A DNA stretch of 64,000 nt from Rhodocytophaga aerolata (lineage in GTDB: Bacteria; Bacteroidota; Bacteroidia; Cytophagales; 172606-1): positions 310,001-374,000 of the forward strand of contig NZ_JAUKPO010000002.1 of the NCBI RefSeq assembly GCF_030503435.1. The letters run 5' to 3'. Positions 52,789 through 61,989 of the stretch are shown here, in pieces. The number at the start of each line of letters is the position of its first letter. The first letter of the stretch is position 1. The translations under genes and the position numbers were made by a program. The notes beneath the pieces were generated by a model. It had not been told where the DNA came from. It saw only the letters and a program-made list of their open reading frames with translations, and ran no database searches.

Positions 52789-54369
52789 CTATCGTTCTTC
52801 TGCTGCTTCACCTTTCAGAAGTGCCAGGTATTCTTTTTCTTTCCGCTGCATCTCTTCCTGGGTGGCAACCAGTTCTTCCATATTCTGGCGCATTTCTTCC
52901 TCTTGTGCCCGCATCTGCTCTGCCTGCTGCTGGAACTGGTTAAGCAAAGATTGAGTCATTTCGGTGCTTTGTGCAGCAGCAATGGCTGAAGCTACAAACT
53001 CTCCGGCTTTCTCTACGAAAGCAATCTCATGCGGCTCATATTTGTGGAATCCGGCAATTTCAATAATAGCCTGCACTTTGTCATTATACTTCATGGGCAC
53101 AATTAACAGGCAAGTGGGGGTTGCATCGCCCAATCCGGAGGTAATGGTTGTATACTGCTGAGGCAACTGGGTTAGTAGAACAGTTTCCGCTTCCAGGTAG
53201 GTTTGCCCTACTATTCCCTGCCCGATTTCAATACGTTTTTGTATGAATTTTTTCCTGTCAAAGGCATAGCAAGCGGCCAGTTCCAGATACGAATCATTCC
53301 CTTCTTCTCCCCGGTGAACAAACAAGCCACCCTGCTGAGCATGCAAGTATTTTAGTAAAAAAACCAGCGATTCATAACACAGCTCTTGCAGGGAATGTTG
53401 ATGTTTGCGGATATTTTCAGAAAACTGGTTAATGCCTTCGGTAGCCCACAAACGTTTTTCATCTTCCTGCTTTACTTTCTTCATCTGCTCCCGCATGCCA
53501 ATCAGCCTACCCACCAGGTTATCTTTGTTCAGTGACTGATTTTCGTCTGTAAGTTCCTGCCATTCTACCTGATAATTACCTTCCGAAATCTGGTTAATAA
53601 AGTCTGCTGCTTTTTTCAAATTCTCGATGGAATACTCCAGAATTTCTTTTTCTTGTTGCTTGGTAGCCTTTCCAGGATTAAATAGATATTTCTGATTGTT
53701 TTCTTTCAAATTAGCTAACAGCATTTTGCGGTTACTTTCTTCTCTGCGCAGCTTTCGCAAAACAAATAGCAAGGTTGGCAGGCCAATTAGCACCAATACA
53801 ATCTGGGTATATTTGCTCCGGTCCATAGCTGCGTCATAGTCTGCTTTGGATGCCTGATAGAGTTTATCTTCGTATGCATATAGCCTGGTTGTAAATTGTT
53901 CGTAATTTTTCCAGAACTGTTTTCCCCGGTCTTCGCTCAGCAACTGCCGGAAGTCAGCCATGCTATCCTGCCGGATAAGACCAATCATTTGTTCGTAGAG
54001 GTCGGTATATTCGTGTAATCCTTGTTTTACGGAGGCATACAGCTCCAGGTCGTCATAGCCTTGCAAGCGGAGCAAACTATCTACCGTAGCCAGGTTCCGC
54101 TGGTTGGTCTGGCGGGCTTCTTCTACAGATAGAAACAGAAAACGGTCTTCTTTCATTAGGGCGTAGCCCCGCAAGCTTACATCTATGCTGCGTGTGATCT
54201 GCGCCAGGTTCTGGGTTTGTTGCATTATAGATTCTGCTTGTTGTTTAACCTCCTCATTTCTGGCGATGATGTACTCATTGTAGTAAGAGAATACAGCACT
54301 TATAACAATTAAAAACAAGATGTAAGAAAGAGCAAAAGAGATATACTGTTTTTGAAAAAACTGCTTCAT
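52789..54369 (-). CDS. Membrane sensory protein: CHASE3-like domain, GAF, C-terminal coiled coil
   Basis: This is a 526-residue inner-membrane protein: first helix about 12-29, an all-helical periplasmic CHASE3-like sensor (about 32-185; SLRGYALMKEDRFL is the typical motif), second helix about 188-205, a HAMP-like helical segment, a GAF domain (about 310-465; IGQGIVGQTYLEAE), and a charged coiled coil (about 468-520; EEEMRQNMEELVATQEEM). There is no kinase, cyclase or methyl-accepting domain. It therefore probably acts through protein contacts, passing a signal to a separate partner. Cytophagales have many such proteins. Single-gene unit. Confidence 0.88.
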   Translation of the reverse strand: MKQFFQKQYISFALSYILFLIVISAVFSYYNEYIIARNEEVKQQAESIMQQTQNLAQITRSIDVSLRGYALMKEDRFLFLSVEEARQTNQRNLATVDSLLRLQGYDDLELYASVKQGLHEYTDLYEQMIGLIRQDSMADFRQLLSEDRGKQFWKNYEQFTTRLYAYEDKLYQASKADYDAAMDRSKYTQIVLVLIGLPTLLFVLRKLRREESNRKMLLANLKENNQKYLFNPGKATKQQEKEILEYSIENLKKAADFINQISEGNYQVEWQELTDENQSLNKDNLVGRLIGMREQMKKVKQEDEKRLWATEGINQFSENIRKHQHSLQELCYESLVFLLKYLHAQQGGLFVHRGEEGNDSYLELAACYAFDRKKFIQKRIEIGQGIVGQTYLEAETVLLTQLPQQYTTITSGLGDATPTCLLIVPMKYNDKVQAIIEIAGFHKYEPHEIAFVEKAGEFVASAIAAAQSTEMTQSLLNQFQQQAEQMRAQEEEMRQNMEELVATQEEMQRKEKEYLALLKGEAAEER

Positions 54370-55071
54370 AAATAATGAATGAAAACACGTAGAAAAAATG
54401 ATGGCCTGCTAAAAAATACAAAACAGGTACTTACAAAAAAATACAAGTCTGTTCAATCATTTTTACTGAATCTGCGGCAAAAACTACGGAAGTAGGAGAA
54501 TACTCAACTTTGTAAACAATAGCAAGATTACTAGTAACTTACCGGATGTAACCTATGAATTCTTTTGCTGTAAGGCTCATTGACGACACCGTGCATTTAC
54601 GAATTACCTAGGGAGAAGCAACCATGCACTAGCTTTAAAAGAGGTCAAGTGTTGGAAAAAAATTACTTACTTTGACTAGTCTAATCACGAGTGAATGCTT
54701 TTTCTACCAATTGTGCCATAAATCCATGTTAAACCTATCTGAGAATGTGTAGCCAAATTTATAAAATGCTTCTACCTTATCAGGTAACTACCCAGCATAA
54801 AGTGGATTGGTAAAAGGTAGAAGACAGATTTGGTGACTATCCAATTATGTTGATTCCTGATAGATTAATCGGATGGTGTGACCCGAAAAGAGCATTGCTT
54901 TTAGAAGAACCGATTGAGTAAAACATTAAGATAGAAAAACATCTGCCACCCATACTAGTCAAGCCGGCTACCGGGTTCACTAACCTGCAGCGCAGACCTG
55001 ATGCATAGACATATGGTGGCGATTGGCCATACTCCATTAGTAAACAAACAAAAATTTAGTAATTTACCTTT
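54370..55071. other. Longest gene-poor stretch, about 700 bases
   Basis: No complete gene, tRNA or strong hairpin was found. A rightward frame at about 54742-54929 reads RMCSQIYKMLLPYQ..., meets a TAA at about 54808, and continues in the same frame with EDRFGDYPIMLIPDRLIG to a stop near 54927. The continuation looks more protein-like than chance and could be a decayed gene end, but no family is recognised. The right end must hold the sulfatase promoter. Confidence 0.4.
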
Positions 55072-56637
55072 ATGAAAAACTATTTACTTCTGCTGTTCGG
55101 AATTCTTGGTAGTCTTGTATTTGCATGCAAAGAAGTACCTAGCAAGCAAGGAAATACACAAGAAAGGAGTGTATCGATTGAAACTGTTTCAAATACCAAA
55201 CCCAGAAATGTCATATTCATTCTGGCGGACGACCACCGCTTCGACTTTCTGGGATTTACCGGAAAAGTACCCTGGCTAAAAACGCCTCACTTCGACAGAA
55301 TGGCTAAAGAAGGAGCATATGGCGTAAATACCTTTGTTACCACGGCCTTATGTTCTCCCAGCCGGGCATCTATCCTCACGGGGCTTTACTCCCACACGCA
55401 TACGGTTGTAGATAACCAGGCACCTGTTCCGGAGAACCTGATATTTTTTCCGCAGTACCTGCAGAAAAGAGGCTATCAGACGGCTTTCCTGGGAAAATGG
55501 CATATGGGTGAAGAAAGCAACCAACCCCGCCCCGGTTTCGATCACTGGGAAAGTTTTAAAGGGCAAGGTGTCTATTATAATCCGGTATTGAATATCAATG
55601 GCAAAGAAGTAGCTTATACCGACAGCACTTACATTACTGACCTGCTTACTGAACATGCCGTAGACTGGCTAACTAAACGGGATAAGGATAAACCATTCTT
55701 CCTGTATTTGTCGCACAAAGCCGTGCATGCCGAGTTTCAGCCGGCCAAACGGCACCGGAATACCTATCAGCGGGAGAAAATTGCCTATCCGGAATCATTT
55801 AACACACCTTTGTATGGCATAGCTCAAAAACCCACGCAAACCAAAGAACGGCCGCCGCTAACACAGCAGGAGTATTATGGACAGAACCGGATGCCCGACT
55901 GGGTAAAATCGCAGCGGGAAAGCTGGCATGGTGTGGATTATATGTACCACGGGGCACTGGATTTTGAACAGTTCTACAAACAATATTGTGAAACCTTGCT
56001 GGGTGTAGATGAAAGTGTAGGAAAAGTGCTGCAATACCTGGATGAAAACAAGTTAGCGGAATCTACCCTGGTTATTTATATGGGAGATAATGGTTTTTCT
56101 TTTGGAGAACATGGGCTGATCGATAAAAGGCATTTTTACGAAGAGTCGGTGAAAGTGCCGCTGTTGGTAAGATGTCCGGAACTGGTGAAAGGTGGCCAGA
56201 CAATAACTCAGATGCTCCAGAACATTGATATTGCACCAACCATTCTGGATGTAGCAGGCATAAAAAAACCAGCCAATATGCCAGGGCAATCGTTTGTTCC
56301 TATACTCAAAGGCGAAAATATTTCCTGGCGCGACAAGATTTTTTATGAATACTACTGGGAGTTTGACTTCCCGCAAACGCCTACTATGCACGGCGTACGC
56401 ACGGACAGGTACAAATACATCCGGTACCATGGTGTGTGGGATACGAATGAGCTATATGATTTGCAGGAAGACCCGCATGAGATGCATAACCTGATTGCCA
56501 GTGAAGAACATCAGCCACTAATAAAGCAGCTAAACACCGAGATTTATGACTGGCTGGAGAAAACCAACGGGTTACAGATTCCGCTCAAACGCACAGAACA
56601 TCCCCACAACGATCACCGGAATAAAGACACGTATTGA
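55072..56637 (+). CDS. Secreted sulfatase lipoprotein (type I, formylglycine)
   Basis: This is a 521-residue lipoprotein (lipobox VFAC, C19). The formylglycine motif is CSPSR (C94-R98) in TALCSPSRASILTG, so it must be activated by a formylglycine-generating or anaerobic maturase encoded elsewhere. Metal-binding D53/D54 lie in ILADDHRFD and a late metal site in MGDNGFSFGEHGLID. It resembles enzymes that desulfate glycans such as fucoidan, carrageenan, heparin or mucin. The substrate cannot be assigned. No maturase or polysaccharide-utilisation genes flank it. Confidence 0.95.
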   Translation: MKNYLLLLFGILGSLVFACKEVPSKQGNTQERSVSIETVSNTKPRNVIFILADDHRFDFLGFTGKVPWLKTPHFDRMAKEGAYGVNTFVTTALCSPSRASILTGLYSHTHTVVDNQAPVPENLIFFPQYLQKRGYQTAFLGKWHMGEESNQPRPGFDHWESFKGQGVYYNPVLNINGKEVAYTDSTYITDLLTEHAVDWLTKRDKDKPFFLYLSHKAVHAEFQPAKRHRNTYQREKIAYPESFNTPLYGIAQKPTQTKERPPLTQQEYYGQNRMPDWVKSQRESWHGVDYMYHGALDFEQFYKQYCETLLGVDESVGKVLQYLDENKLAESTLVIYMGDNGFSFGEHGLIDKRHFYEESVKVPLLVRCPELVKGGQTITQMLQNIDIAPTILDVAGIKKPANMPGQSFVPILKGENISWRDKIFYEYYWEFDFPQTPTMHGVRTDRYKYIRYHGVWDTNELYDLQEDPHEMHNLIASEEHQPLIKQLNTEIYDWLEKTNGLQIPLKRTEHPHNDHRNKDTY

Positions 56638-56719
56638 TTACTGTCTGATGGAATATTGAGTACCAAACAAGGAATGAGGAATGATGTTTAATACCGATTA
56701 TTATTTTGTCTACATCTAA

Positions 56720-56782
56720 ACAGAAAACCTCTGCTAAAGCAGCAAGCCAATTAGGTTACTACTTTCGACAGAGGTTTTCTGT
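56720..56782. terminator. Hairpin between convergent sulfatase and DUF2911 genes
   Basis: A perfect 14-bp inverted repeat (ACAGAAAACCTCTG at 56720-56733 with 56769-56782) has a long 35-base loop. Situated between convergent stops, it can end transcription from both sides, though the long loop makes it less certain than the others. Confidence 0.6.
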
Positions 56783-56800
56783 ATGTGTAAATCTTAAAGC

Positions 56801-57652
56801 TTATTTTTTCAGTTCAGCCAGTAATTCTTCATTCAAGCGTACATAATCGTTGTTATTGGCTTTTTTCGCAAGTTCTATCGATTTGTTTGCTGATTCCATC
56901 GCTCCTTTTTTATCTTTAAGCATAGCCTGTAATTTGGCTTTCTGATGCATTTGCCAGAATTGAGGATCTTTGGCAGTGCCTTTATTCATCATCTCCAGGG
57001 CCTGCTTCAGGTCTTTGCCATTTTCCATATAATAAACAGCGGCCTGGTAGTTAGCCATGGCATCGTCGGGTTTAGCCGCCAGGGTTTCTTTAATTTGTGC
57101 CATTACTTTGCTGTCTACTTCTGCTTCTAGCTTCAACGCTATTTTGGTATTCTCCCATTTTATATTGATCATGGCTGTTTTGTTGGTCAGGTCAGACAGG
57201 TCAATGGTCATGGTTTCGTACGTAGAAGCTGTTTTCTGCGGTTTAACTGTAAAAGTAGCTACATCCTCTTCTTTCTTGTAATCATTGGTAGACGCTTTGG
57301 CATTTTTATTCAGCATCACTTTCCACTCCGTTTGCCCTGGAAGAGAGAAGACAGAATAAGTACCGGCAGGCACTTTTTTCCCTTCAATGGTTACTTCATC
57401 GCTGAATGTAAACGTAGTAGCTCCATTGGCACCAGTCCGCCATAATTCCCCATACGGACGTATGCCGCCAAATACTTTACGGCCGCGCATGCTGGGTCTG
57501 GAATACGAAATAGTTACATCGGTTAAGCCTACTTTTTGGGTAAGGGTAGCCGCCGGACTAGCCGCAGGCGTGGCTATCTGGGCATGGCTGGTAAGAGATA
57601 ATGCAATACAGCAGATCAGCGCAAAAAAGCTGTAGATTACTGATTTGTTCAT
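56801..57652 (-). CDS. Periplasmic DUF2911 protein with C-terminal TPR-like region
   Basis: This is a 283-residue secreted protein (signal about 1-24). Residues about 38-170 form the DUF2911 domain, recognised by TISYSRPSMRGRKVFGG and the following GELWRTGANGATTFTFS. The C-terminal third (about 180-283) is helical with repeated Ala/Lys helices (DDAMANYQAAVYYMENGK), a TPR-like arrangement common in this subgroup. The function is unknown; DUF2911 proteins are abundant and confined mainly to Bacteroidota. Confidence 0.9.
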   Translation of the reverse strand: MNKSVIYSFFALICCIALSLTSHAQIATPAASPAATLTQKVGLTDVTISYSRPSMRGRKVFGGIRPYGELWRTGANGATTFTFSDEVTIEGKKVPAGTYSVFSLPGQTEWKVMLNKNAKASTNDYKKEEDVATFTVKPQKTASTYETMTIDLSDLTNKTAMINIKWENTKIALKLEAEVDSKVMAQIKETLAAKPDDAMANYQAAVYYMENGKDLKQALEMMNKGTAKDPQFWQMHQKAKLQAMLKDKKGAMESANKSIELAKKANNNDYVRLNEELLAELKK

Positions 57653-57798
57653 AAAAAATTTGGAATGTGATTAGTGAAATTATTTTACAATATTATGCAA
57701 AATGTTTTAGTTTCCGGGATTATCTGCGTTTATATCTCTTTGGTAGCTATCTTCCAAAATACTCATCACCGGATACTGGCAGCCAAAGACCTTTTCGG

Positions 57799-57806
57799 TA
57801 TATTTG
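57799..57806 (+). promoter_or_regulatory. Bacteroidota -7 promoter element for the AraC-type regulator
   Basis: TATATTTG matches TAnnTTTG at every fixed position, 27 bases before the ATG at 57833. The expected -33 TTG is only approximate (CTGG near 57776-57779). Confidence 0.55.
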
Positions 57807-57832
57807 TATAGGAGCTTTATAAAAGTCTGCGT

Positions 57833-59035
57833 ATGCCAACTGTTACACCGTTTATTGATCTGCTTTCCCTGGGTAATTTGTTGGGTGCGGTGCAAGGTGT
57901 TTTTCTGGCAGCTATCTTTTTTGCAGCCCGTAAAAATAACCGCTACTCTAATTTTCTGCTGGCTTCTTTGTTGTTTTTTCTCTCCCTGGATATATTTGAA
58001 ATTTTTCTATGCTATACAAACTATATTTTTTATGTGCCCTGGATGGTAAATATAGCGGAGCCTTTCTCTTTTTTGTATGGCCCGTTTGCCTACTTTTACG
58101 CCAGGTCGCTAACCAGTCCCGAGTTTCGTTTTGAGCGAAAGCATATCCCTTACTTTGTTCCGGCTCTCCTTTACTTTATCTACCGGATTCCCTTCTATCT
58201 GCAAAGCAATGCTTTCAAACTGCACGATGTAATTCAATCCTACCAGAAGCCCTATTCTATTGATTACGAATTAAAGCCTATTGCCTGGTTTCCCGATGGA
58301 ATTAATATTTCCGGAGAGTGGTTCGACGTAGTTTTGTTTATATGGTCTCTTCCGTTTAACATGTATAGCATTTACCTGGCATATAGCTATGCCAGAAGCC
58401 ATCGAATCTCTTTACTTACTACCCAAAATACATCGCTGAAATGGCTCGTGCTGACTACCTGTTATTTAACACTTACGTTTATTGTATTCGGCCTTATATC
58501 CTTTACTGATACCAGAGACCTGGGAGATATATACATCGCTACGGCTATGTCGCTGGTATTGTATGGCATGAGTTTCTATGTAATTGTAAAATCGCAGGTG
58601 TTGGACCATAAGCAAGTACCAGTGCCTGCAGAAGTTCCTCAGCCGGAAGCCAAGCGGAAGTATGAAAAATCGGCTTTGCCTACAGAGCTAGCCGATGATA
58701 TGCTGCCCCGGCTTAAACAATATATGGAACAGCAAAAGCCTTTTCTAAACAGCGAACTGGGTTTACCAGAACTGGCGGCGGCTCTTTCCATCTCTACCCA
58801 TCATTTGTCTCAGCTGATTAACGAAGGACTTGGGCAAAATTTTTTTGATTTCATAAACAGCTACCGGATTGATGAAATAAAAAAGCAACTGCACGACCCG
58901 AAGTTGAGCCATATCAAGATAGAAGAAATTGCTTTTCAGAACGGATTTAATTCCAAATCAGCTTTTAATACGGCTTTTAAAAAATTTACCCAGACTACAC
59001 CTTCCCAATTCCGGAAAAGCATTAGTGTTTCATAA
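57833..59035 (+). CDS. Membrane-bound AraC-family transcriptional regulator
   Basis: This is a 400-residue protein with about seven N-terminal membrane helices (about 8-260) and a cytoplasmic AraC/XylS DNA-binding domain (about 300-400) carrying both helix-turn-helix motifs (AAALSISTHHLSQLINEGL and IAFQNGFNSKSAFNTAFKKFT). The membrane part resembles the sensory domain of Bacteroidota one-component regulators, linking a membrane signal straight to DNA binding. It is divergent from the DUF2911 gene and upstream of an acyltransferase, which may be a target. Confidence 0.9.
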   Translation: MPTVTPFIDLLSLGNLLGAVQGVFLAAIFFAARKNNRYSNFLLASLLFFLSLDIFEIFLCYTNYIFYVPWMVNIAEPFSFLYGPFAYFYARSLTSPEFRFERKHIPYFVPALLYFIYRIPFYLQSNAFKLHDVIQSYQKPYSIDYELKPIAWFPDGINISGEWFDVVLFIWSLPFNMYSIYLAYSYARSHRISLLTTQNTSLKWLVLTTCYLTLTFIVFGLISFTDTRDLGDIYIATAMSLVLYGMSFYVIVKSQVLDHKQVPVPAEVPQPEAKRKYEKSALPTELADDMLPRLKQYMEQQKPFLNSELGLPELAAALSISTHHLSQLINEGLGQNFFDFINSYRIDEIKKQLHDPKLSHIKIEEIAFQNGFNSKSAFNTAFKKFTQTTPSQFRKSISVS

Positions 59036-59158
59036 AACGCAGGTTTTGCCTTATTACGCGTTCGTTCCGGTAGGGTAGAACGTCTGATCGATCAGAAATG
59101 TCTTTATCAGGCATACTTACTCTTACTTTTGTTACCATACTCAAACAAAAATCGGCGT

Positions 59159-60352
59159 ATGTTACCTCTACAAAATCCTACAATGGCTCCCCGAAAATAC
59201 GACTTAGACTGGCTACGGGTCCTGGCTTTTACCCTGCTGATCTTTTATCATACCGGTATGTTTTTCGTCAGCTGGGGCTGGCACATTAAAAATAATGAGA
59301 TTAGCGAAGCCATGGAATGGCCCATGCGTTTCCTATCCCAGTGGCGGATGCCTTTGCTGTTTATGATTTCAGGTGCCGGGGTGTACTTTGCCTTGGGCAG
59401 GCGGCCTGGCGGCACTTTTCTGGCCGAGCGGACCAAACGTATTTTAGTGCCACTCATTTTTGGCATGTTTGTCGTTGTACCTCCCCAGATCTACTATGAA
59501 CGGCTAACTCAGGGAGCCACCTTTAGTTATCTGGAGTTCTACCCAAGTGTATTGGAATTCCAACCATATCCGGAAGGTAACTTCAGCTGGCACCACTTAT
59601 GGTATCTGGCGTATATTTTTACCTATTCTCTCCTTTGCCTTCCCCTGTTTTTGTATCTGAGAGGCGAAAAAGGAAAACAGCTACTGCACAACCTGAGTCA
59701 ATTTATTTCTACGAAAGCCGGCATTTATCTGCTGATGATTCCTCTTTTTATCAGCGAAGCTTCCCTTCGGCCCTACTGGCCCACCAACCAGAACCTGATT
59801 GCCGACTGGGCCAATTTTACACTGAGCTTACTTTTGTTCATTTATGGATTTATTATCTGTTCCCAGGAGAATATACGCCAGCGGATAGAAGATAACCGGT
59901 TTGTTTCGTTAAGTATAGCCCTGGTTACTGTAACTATTCTATATAGCTATTACTGGATTGACTGGCCAGATCCTTCTCCGGCAGGCATGCTTCTCTTCTG
60001 GGCGATAACAGTTACTAATGGCTGGTGCTGGCTGATGACCATATTCGGATTTGCCCGAAAGTACTTGAACTTCACCAATCCCTTTCTCAAGTATGCCAAT
60101 GAAGCGGTGTATCCTTTCTATATTCTACATCAGACCATTATCATCTGCATTGCCTATTATATGATAGACTGGCAATTAAGTATTGCTTTGAAATTCCTGA
60201 TCATCAGCACCGGCATGTTCCTGATCACCTGGTTTTTGTATGAAGGCATCATCCGGAGAATAAAGGTATTGCGGATTGTATTTGGATTGAAAGCCAACGC
60301 CACCAATAAACACATAACTGTTCCTGCTTCCGGAACCAGGCAGGTTGTGTAA
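59159..60352 (+). CDS. Acyltransferase 3 family membrane protein
   Basis: The ATG at 59159 is preferred to an upstream TTG; another ATG at 59183 is possible. The 397-residue product has about ten membrane helices and the acyltransferase-3 signature LDWLRVLAFTLLIFYHTGMFF (catalytic-region histidine) and WRMPLLFMISGAG. Such proteins move acetyl or other acyl groups onto envelope sugars or lipids. The gene follows the AraC-type regulator by 123 bases. The acceptor is unknown. Confidence 0.87.
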   Translation: MLPLQNPTMAPRKYDLDWLRVLAFTLLIFYHTGMFFVSWGWHIKNNEISEAMEWPMRFLSQWRMPLLFMISGAGVYFALGRRPGGTFLAERTKRILVPLIFGMFVVVPPQIYYERLTQGATFSYLEFYPSVLEFQPYPEGNFSWHHLWYLAYIFTYSLLCLPLFLYLRGEKGKQLLHNLSQFISTKAGIYLLMIPLFISEASLRPYWPTNQNLIADWANFTLSLLLFIYGFIICSQENIRQRIEDNRFVSLSIALVTVTILYSYYWIDWPDPSPAGMLLFWAITVTNGWCWLMTIFGFARKYLNFTNPFLKYANEAVYPFYILHQTIIICIAYYMIDWQLSIALKFLIISTGMFLITWFLYEGIIRRIKVLRIVFGLKANATNKHITVPASGTRQVV

Positions 60353-60399
60353 TTTATAGCAGCAAGCAGCCTTACACCTATACTTGGGCGGCTTTATTC

Positions 60400-60433
60400 C
60401 AAACCTGCCAGATTATAAAACCTGGCAGGTTTG
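60400..60433. repeat. Palindrome with AAACCTG...CAGGTTT ends, copy 1
   Basis: A perfect 12-bp stem (60400-60411 with 60422-60433) lies after the acyltransferase gene. Its outer bases AAACCTG/CAGGTTT recur in the palindrome at 61278-61310. It may work as a terminator, though no T run follows beyond TTT. Confidence 0.7.
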
Positions 60434-60502
60434 TGGTTATATAGGAAATTGCTTGTAGATGTGCCCATTGCCTTTTAATTTGCTGGCTTAATTATTCTAC
60501 GT

Positions 60503-61252
60503 ATGACAAAAGATATCACCATTGAAGTTTGTATAGATTCTGTACAATCTGCCATTGAAGCCCAGCAAGGTGGCGCCAACCGCGTTGAACTCTGCGATAA
60601 CCTCTTTGAAGGAGGTACTACACCCAGCGCCGGAGCCATCGCCATCGCCAGAAAAAACATTACAATCGGGCTGCATGTCATGATCCGTCCACGGGGTGGA
60701 GATTTCTATTACTCCGACATTGAGTTCGATTGCATGAAAAAAGACATACAAATAGCCAAAGAATTAGGGGCTGATGGAGTAGTTTTTGGTTTATTGACCA
60801 AGGATGGCCGCATAGATATAGCACGCAGCAAGGAACTGACAGAGCTGGCTTTACCGTTGCAAGTAACCTTCCACCGGGCTTTCGACATGACCATAGACCC
60901 TGTACAAGCCCTGGAAGATATTATTTCTATTAAAGGCATTACCCGCCTGCTTACCTCCGGACAAGAAAAATCGGCCCCTGAAGGTGCTGAACTGATTGCC
61001 GACCTGGTAAAGCAAGCCAATGGACGTATTAGTATTATGCCCGGAGCCGGTATTTATGAACGCAATATTGCAAAGATGAAGAAGATTACTGGAGCCAGCG
61101 AATTCCATGTTACCGGCTATAAAACCGTGCACAGCCAGATGGAATACCGCAATCCCACCATTTTTATGGGCGGTACCCTGAGTCTACCAGAATACGATAT
61201 GAATGTGGTAGATTCCAGCCGCATACAAGCCATGCGTTCAGCTGCTCAATAA
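60503..61252 (+). CDS. cutC: CutC family protein (copper homeostasis-related TIM barrel)
   Basis: This is a 249-residue cytosolic TIM-barrel protein with the CutC signature opening IEVCIDSVQSAIEAQQGGANRVELCDNL and FHRAFDMTIDP. CutC was linked to copper tolerance in E. coli, but the role of most homologues is unclear. Its length and motif order are standard. Flanked by two related palindromes. Confidence 0.93.
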   Translation: MTKDITIEVCIDSVQSAIEAQQGGANRVELCDNLFEGGTTPSAGAIAIARKNITIGLHVMIRPRGGDFYYSDIEFDCMKKDIQIAKELGADGVVFGLLTKDGRIDIARSKELTELALPLQVTFHRAFDMTIDPVQALEDIISIKGITRLLTSGQEKSAPEGAELIADLVKQANGRISIMPGAGIYERNIAKMKKITGASEFHVTGYKTVHSQMEYRNPTIFMGGTLSLPEYDMNVVDSSRIQAMRSAAQ

Positions 61253-61277
61253 ACAGTACCAATAAAAATACTATAGC

Positions 61278-61310
61278 AAACCTGTCGGGATGTAAAAACC
61301 CGACAGGTTT
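61278..61310 (+). terminator. Terminator-like palindrome with AAACCTG...CAGGTTT ends, copy 2
   Basis: A perfect 12-bp stem (61278-61289 with 61299-61310) has a 9-base loop and is followed by T. It lies 25 bases after the cutC stop and shares the outer seven bases of each arm with the palindrome at 60400-60433. Confidence 0.8.
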
Positions 61311-61324
61311 TAAGTTGTAAGCCG

Positions 61325-61915
61325 ATGAACAAAAAAGCCATTGATGTGGTGCTGCTACCTTCTGGAGAAATGATGGATAAAGCCATTGCCATCAACCAGG
61401 AGCTGCTGCAACGGGGCGAGCCAAAAAAAATGGTGTTGAACAAAACAGATTGCCTTCCGCATATTTCTCTTTTAATGGGTTGCGTAGCAGAAGATGACTT
61501 TGCTCAAGTAAGCCAGCTATTGAATGATATAGCTTCCAGATATACCGCATTTCATCTACAAATAGCTGAAGTAGCGCAGGAAGGCAGCAGCACTGTACTG
61601 AATGTGCAGAACCATTACTGTTTGCAGGAGTTGCATGAAACCATTGTGAGGGAACTTACTCCTTATCTCTCCTATGATGCTGTGGCAGAAATGCTGTACA
61701 ACCCACCGGAAGTAGGGCCTACATCGCTAGAATATATTAATCACTTTCGTAGCAAAGCAAGCCTTGAAAAATATTCTCCCCATATTACTGTGGGCAGTGG
61801 GCCATACCAGGTACATAATTTACCTATTTCTTTTACAGCTGCTACCTTAGCTATATGCCATCTGGGTAATTACTGTACGTGCCGGGAGATGCTGCATCAA
61901 GTGCAGTTAAAATAA
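61325..61915 (+). CDS. 2H phosphoesterase (2'-5' RNA ligase family)
   Basis: This 196-residue protein has both catalytic histidine motifs of the 2H superfamily: PHISLL (H46) and SPHITVG (near residue 155). The superfamily includes 2'-5' RNA ligases and cyclic phosphodiesterases such as ThpR. Which reaction this member carries out is unknown. It is rightward, 72 bases after cutC, with a terminator in between. Confidence 0.87.
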   Translation: MNKKAIDVVLLPSGEMMDKAIAINQELLQRGEPKKMVLNKTDCLPHISLLMGCVAEDDFAQVSQLLNDIASRYTAFHLQIAEVAQEGSSTVLNVQNHYCLQELHETIVRELTPYLSYDAVAEMLYNPPEVGPTSLEYINHFRSKASLEKYSPHITVGSGPYQVHNLPISFTAATLAICHLGNYCTCREMLHQVQLK

Positions 61916-61989
61916 GTTTCTGCCTAAAATAAAGATAGTAGGCTTACCTATTTTCAAGTTTATATACCTTCCAACTTCCCACTCACTGT

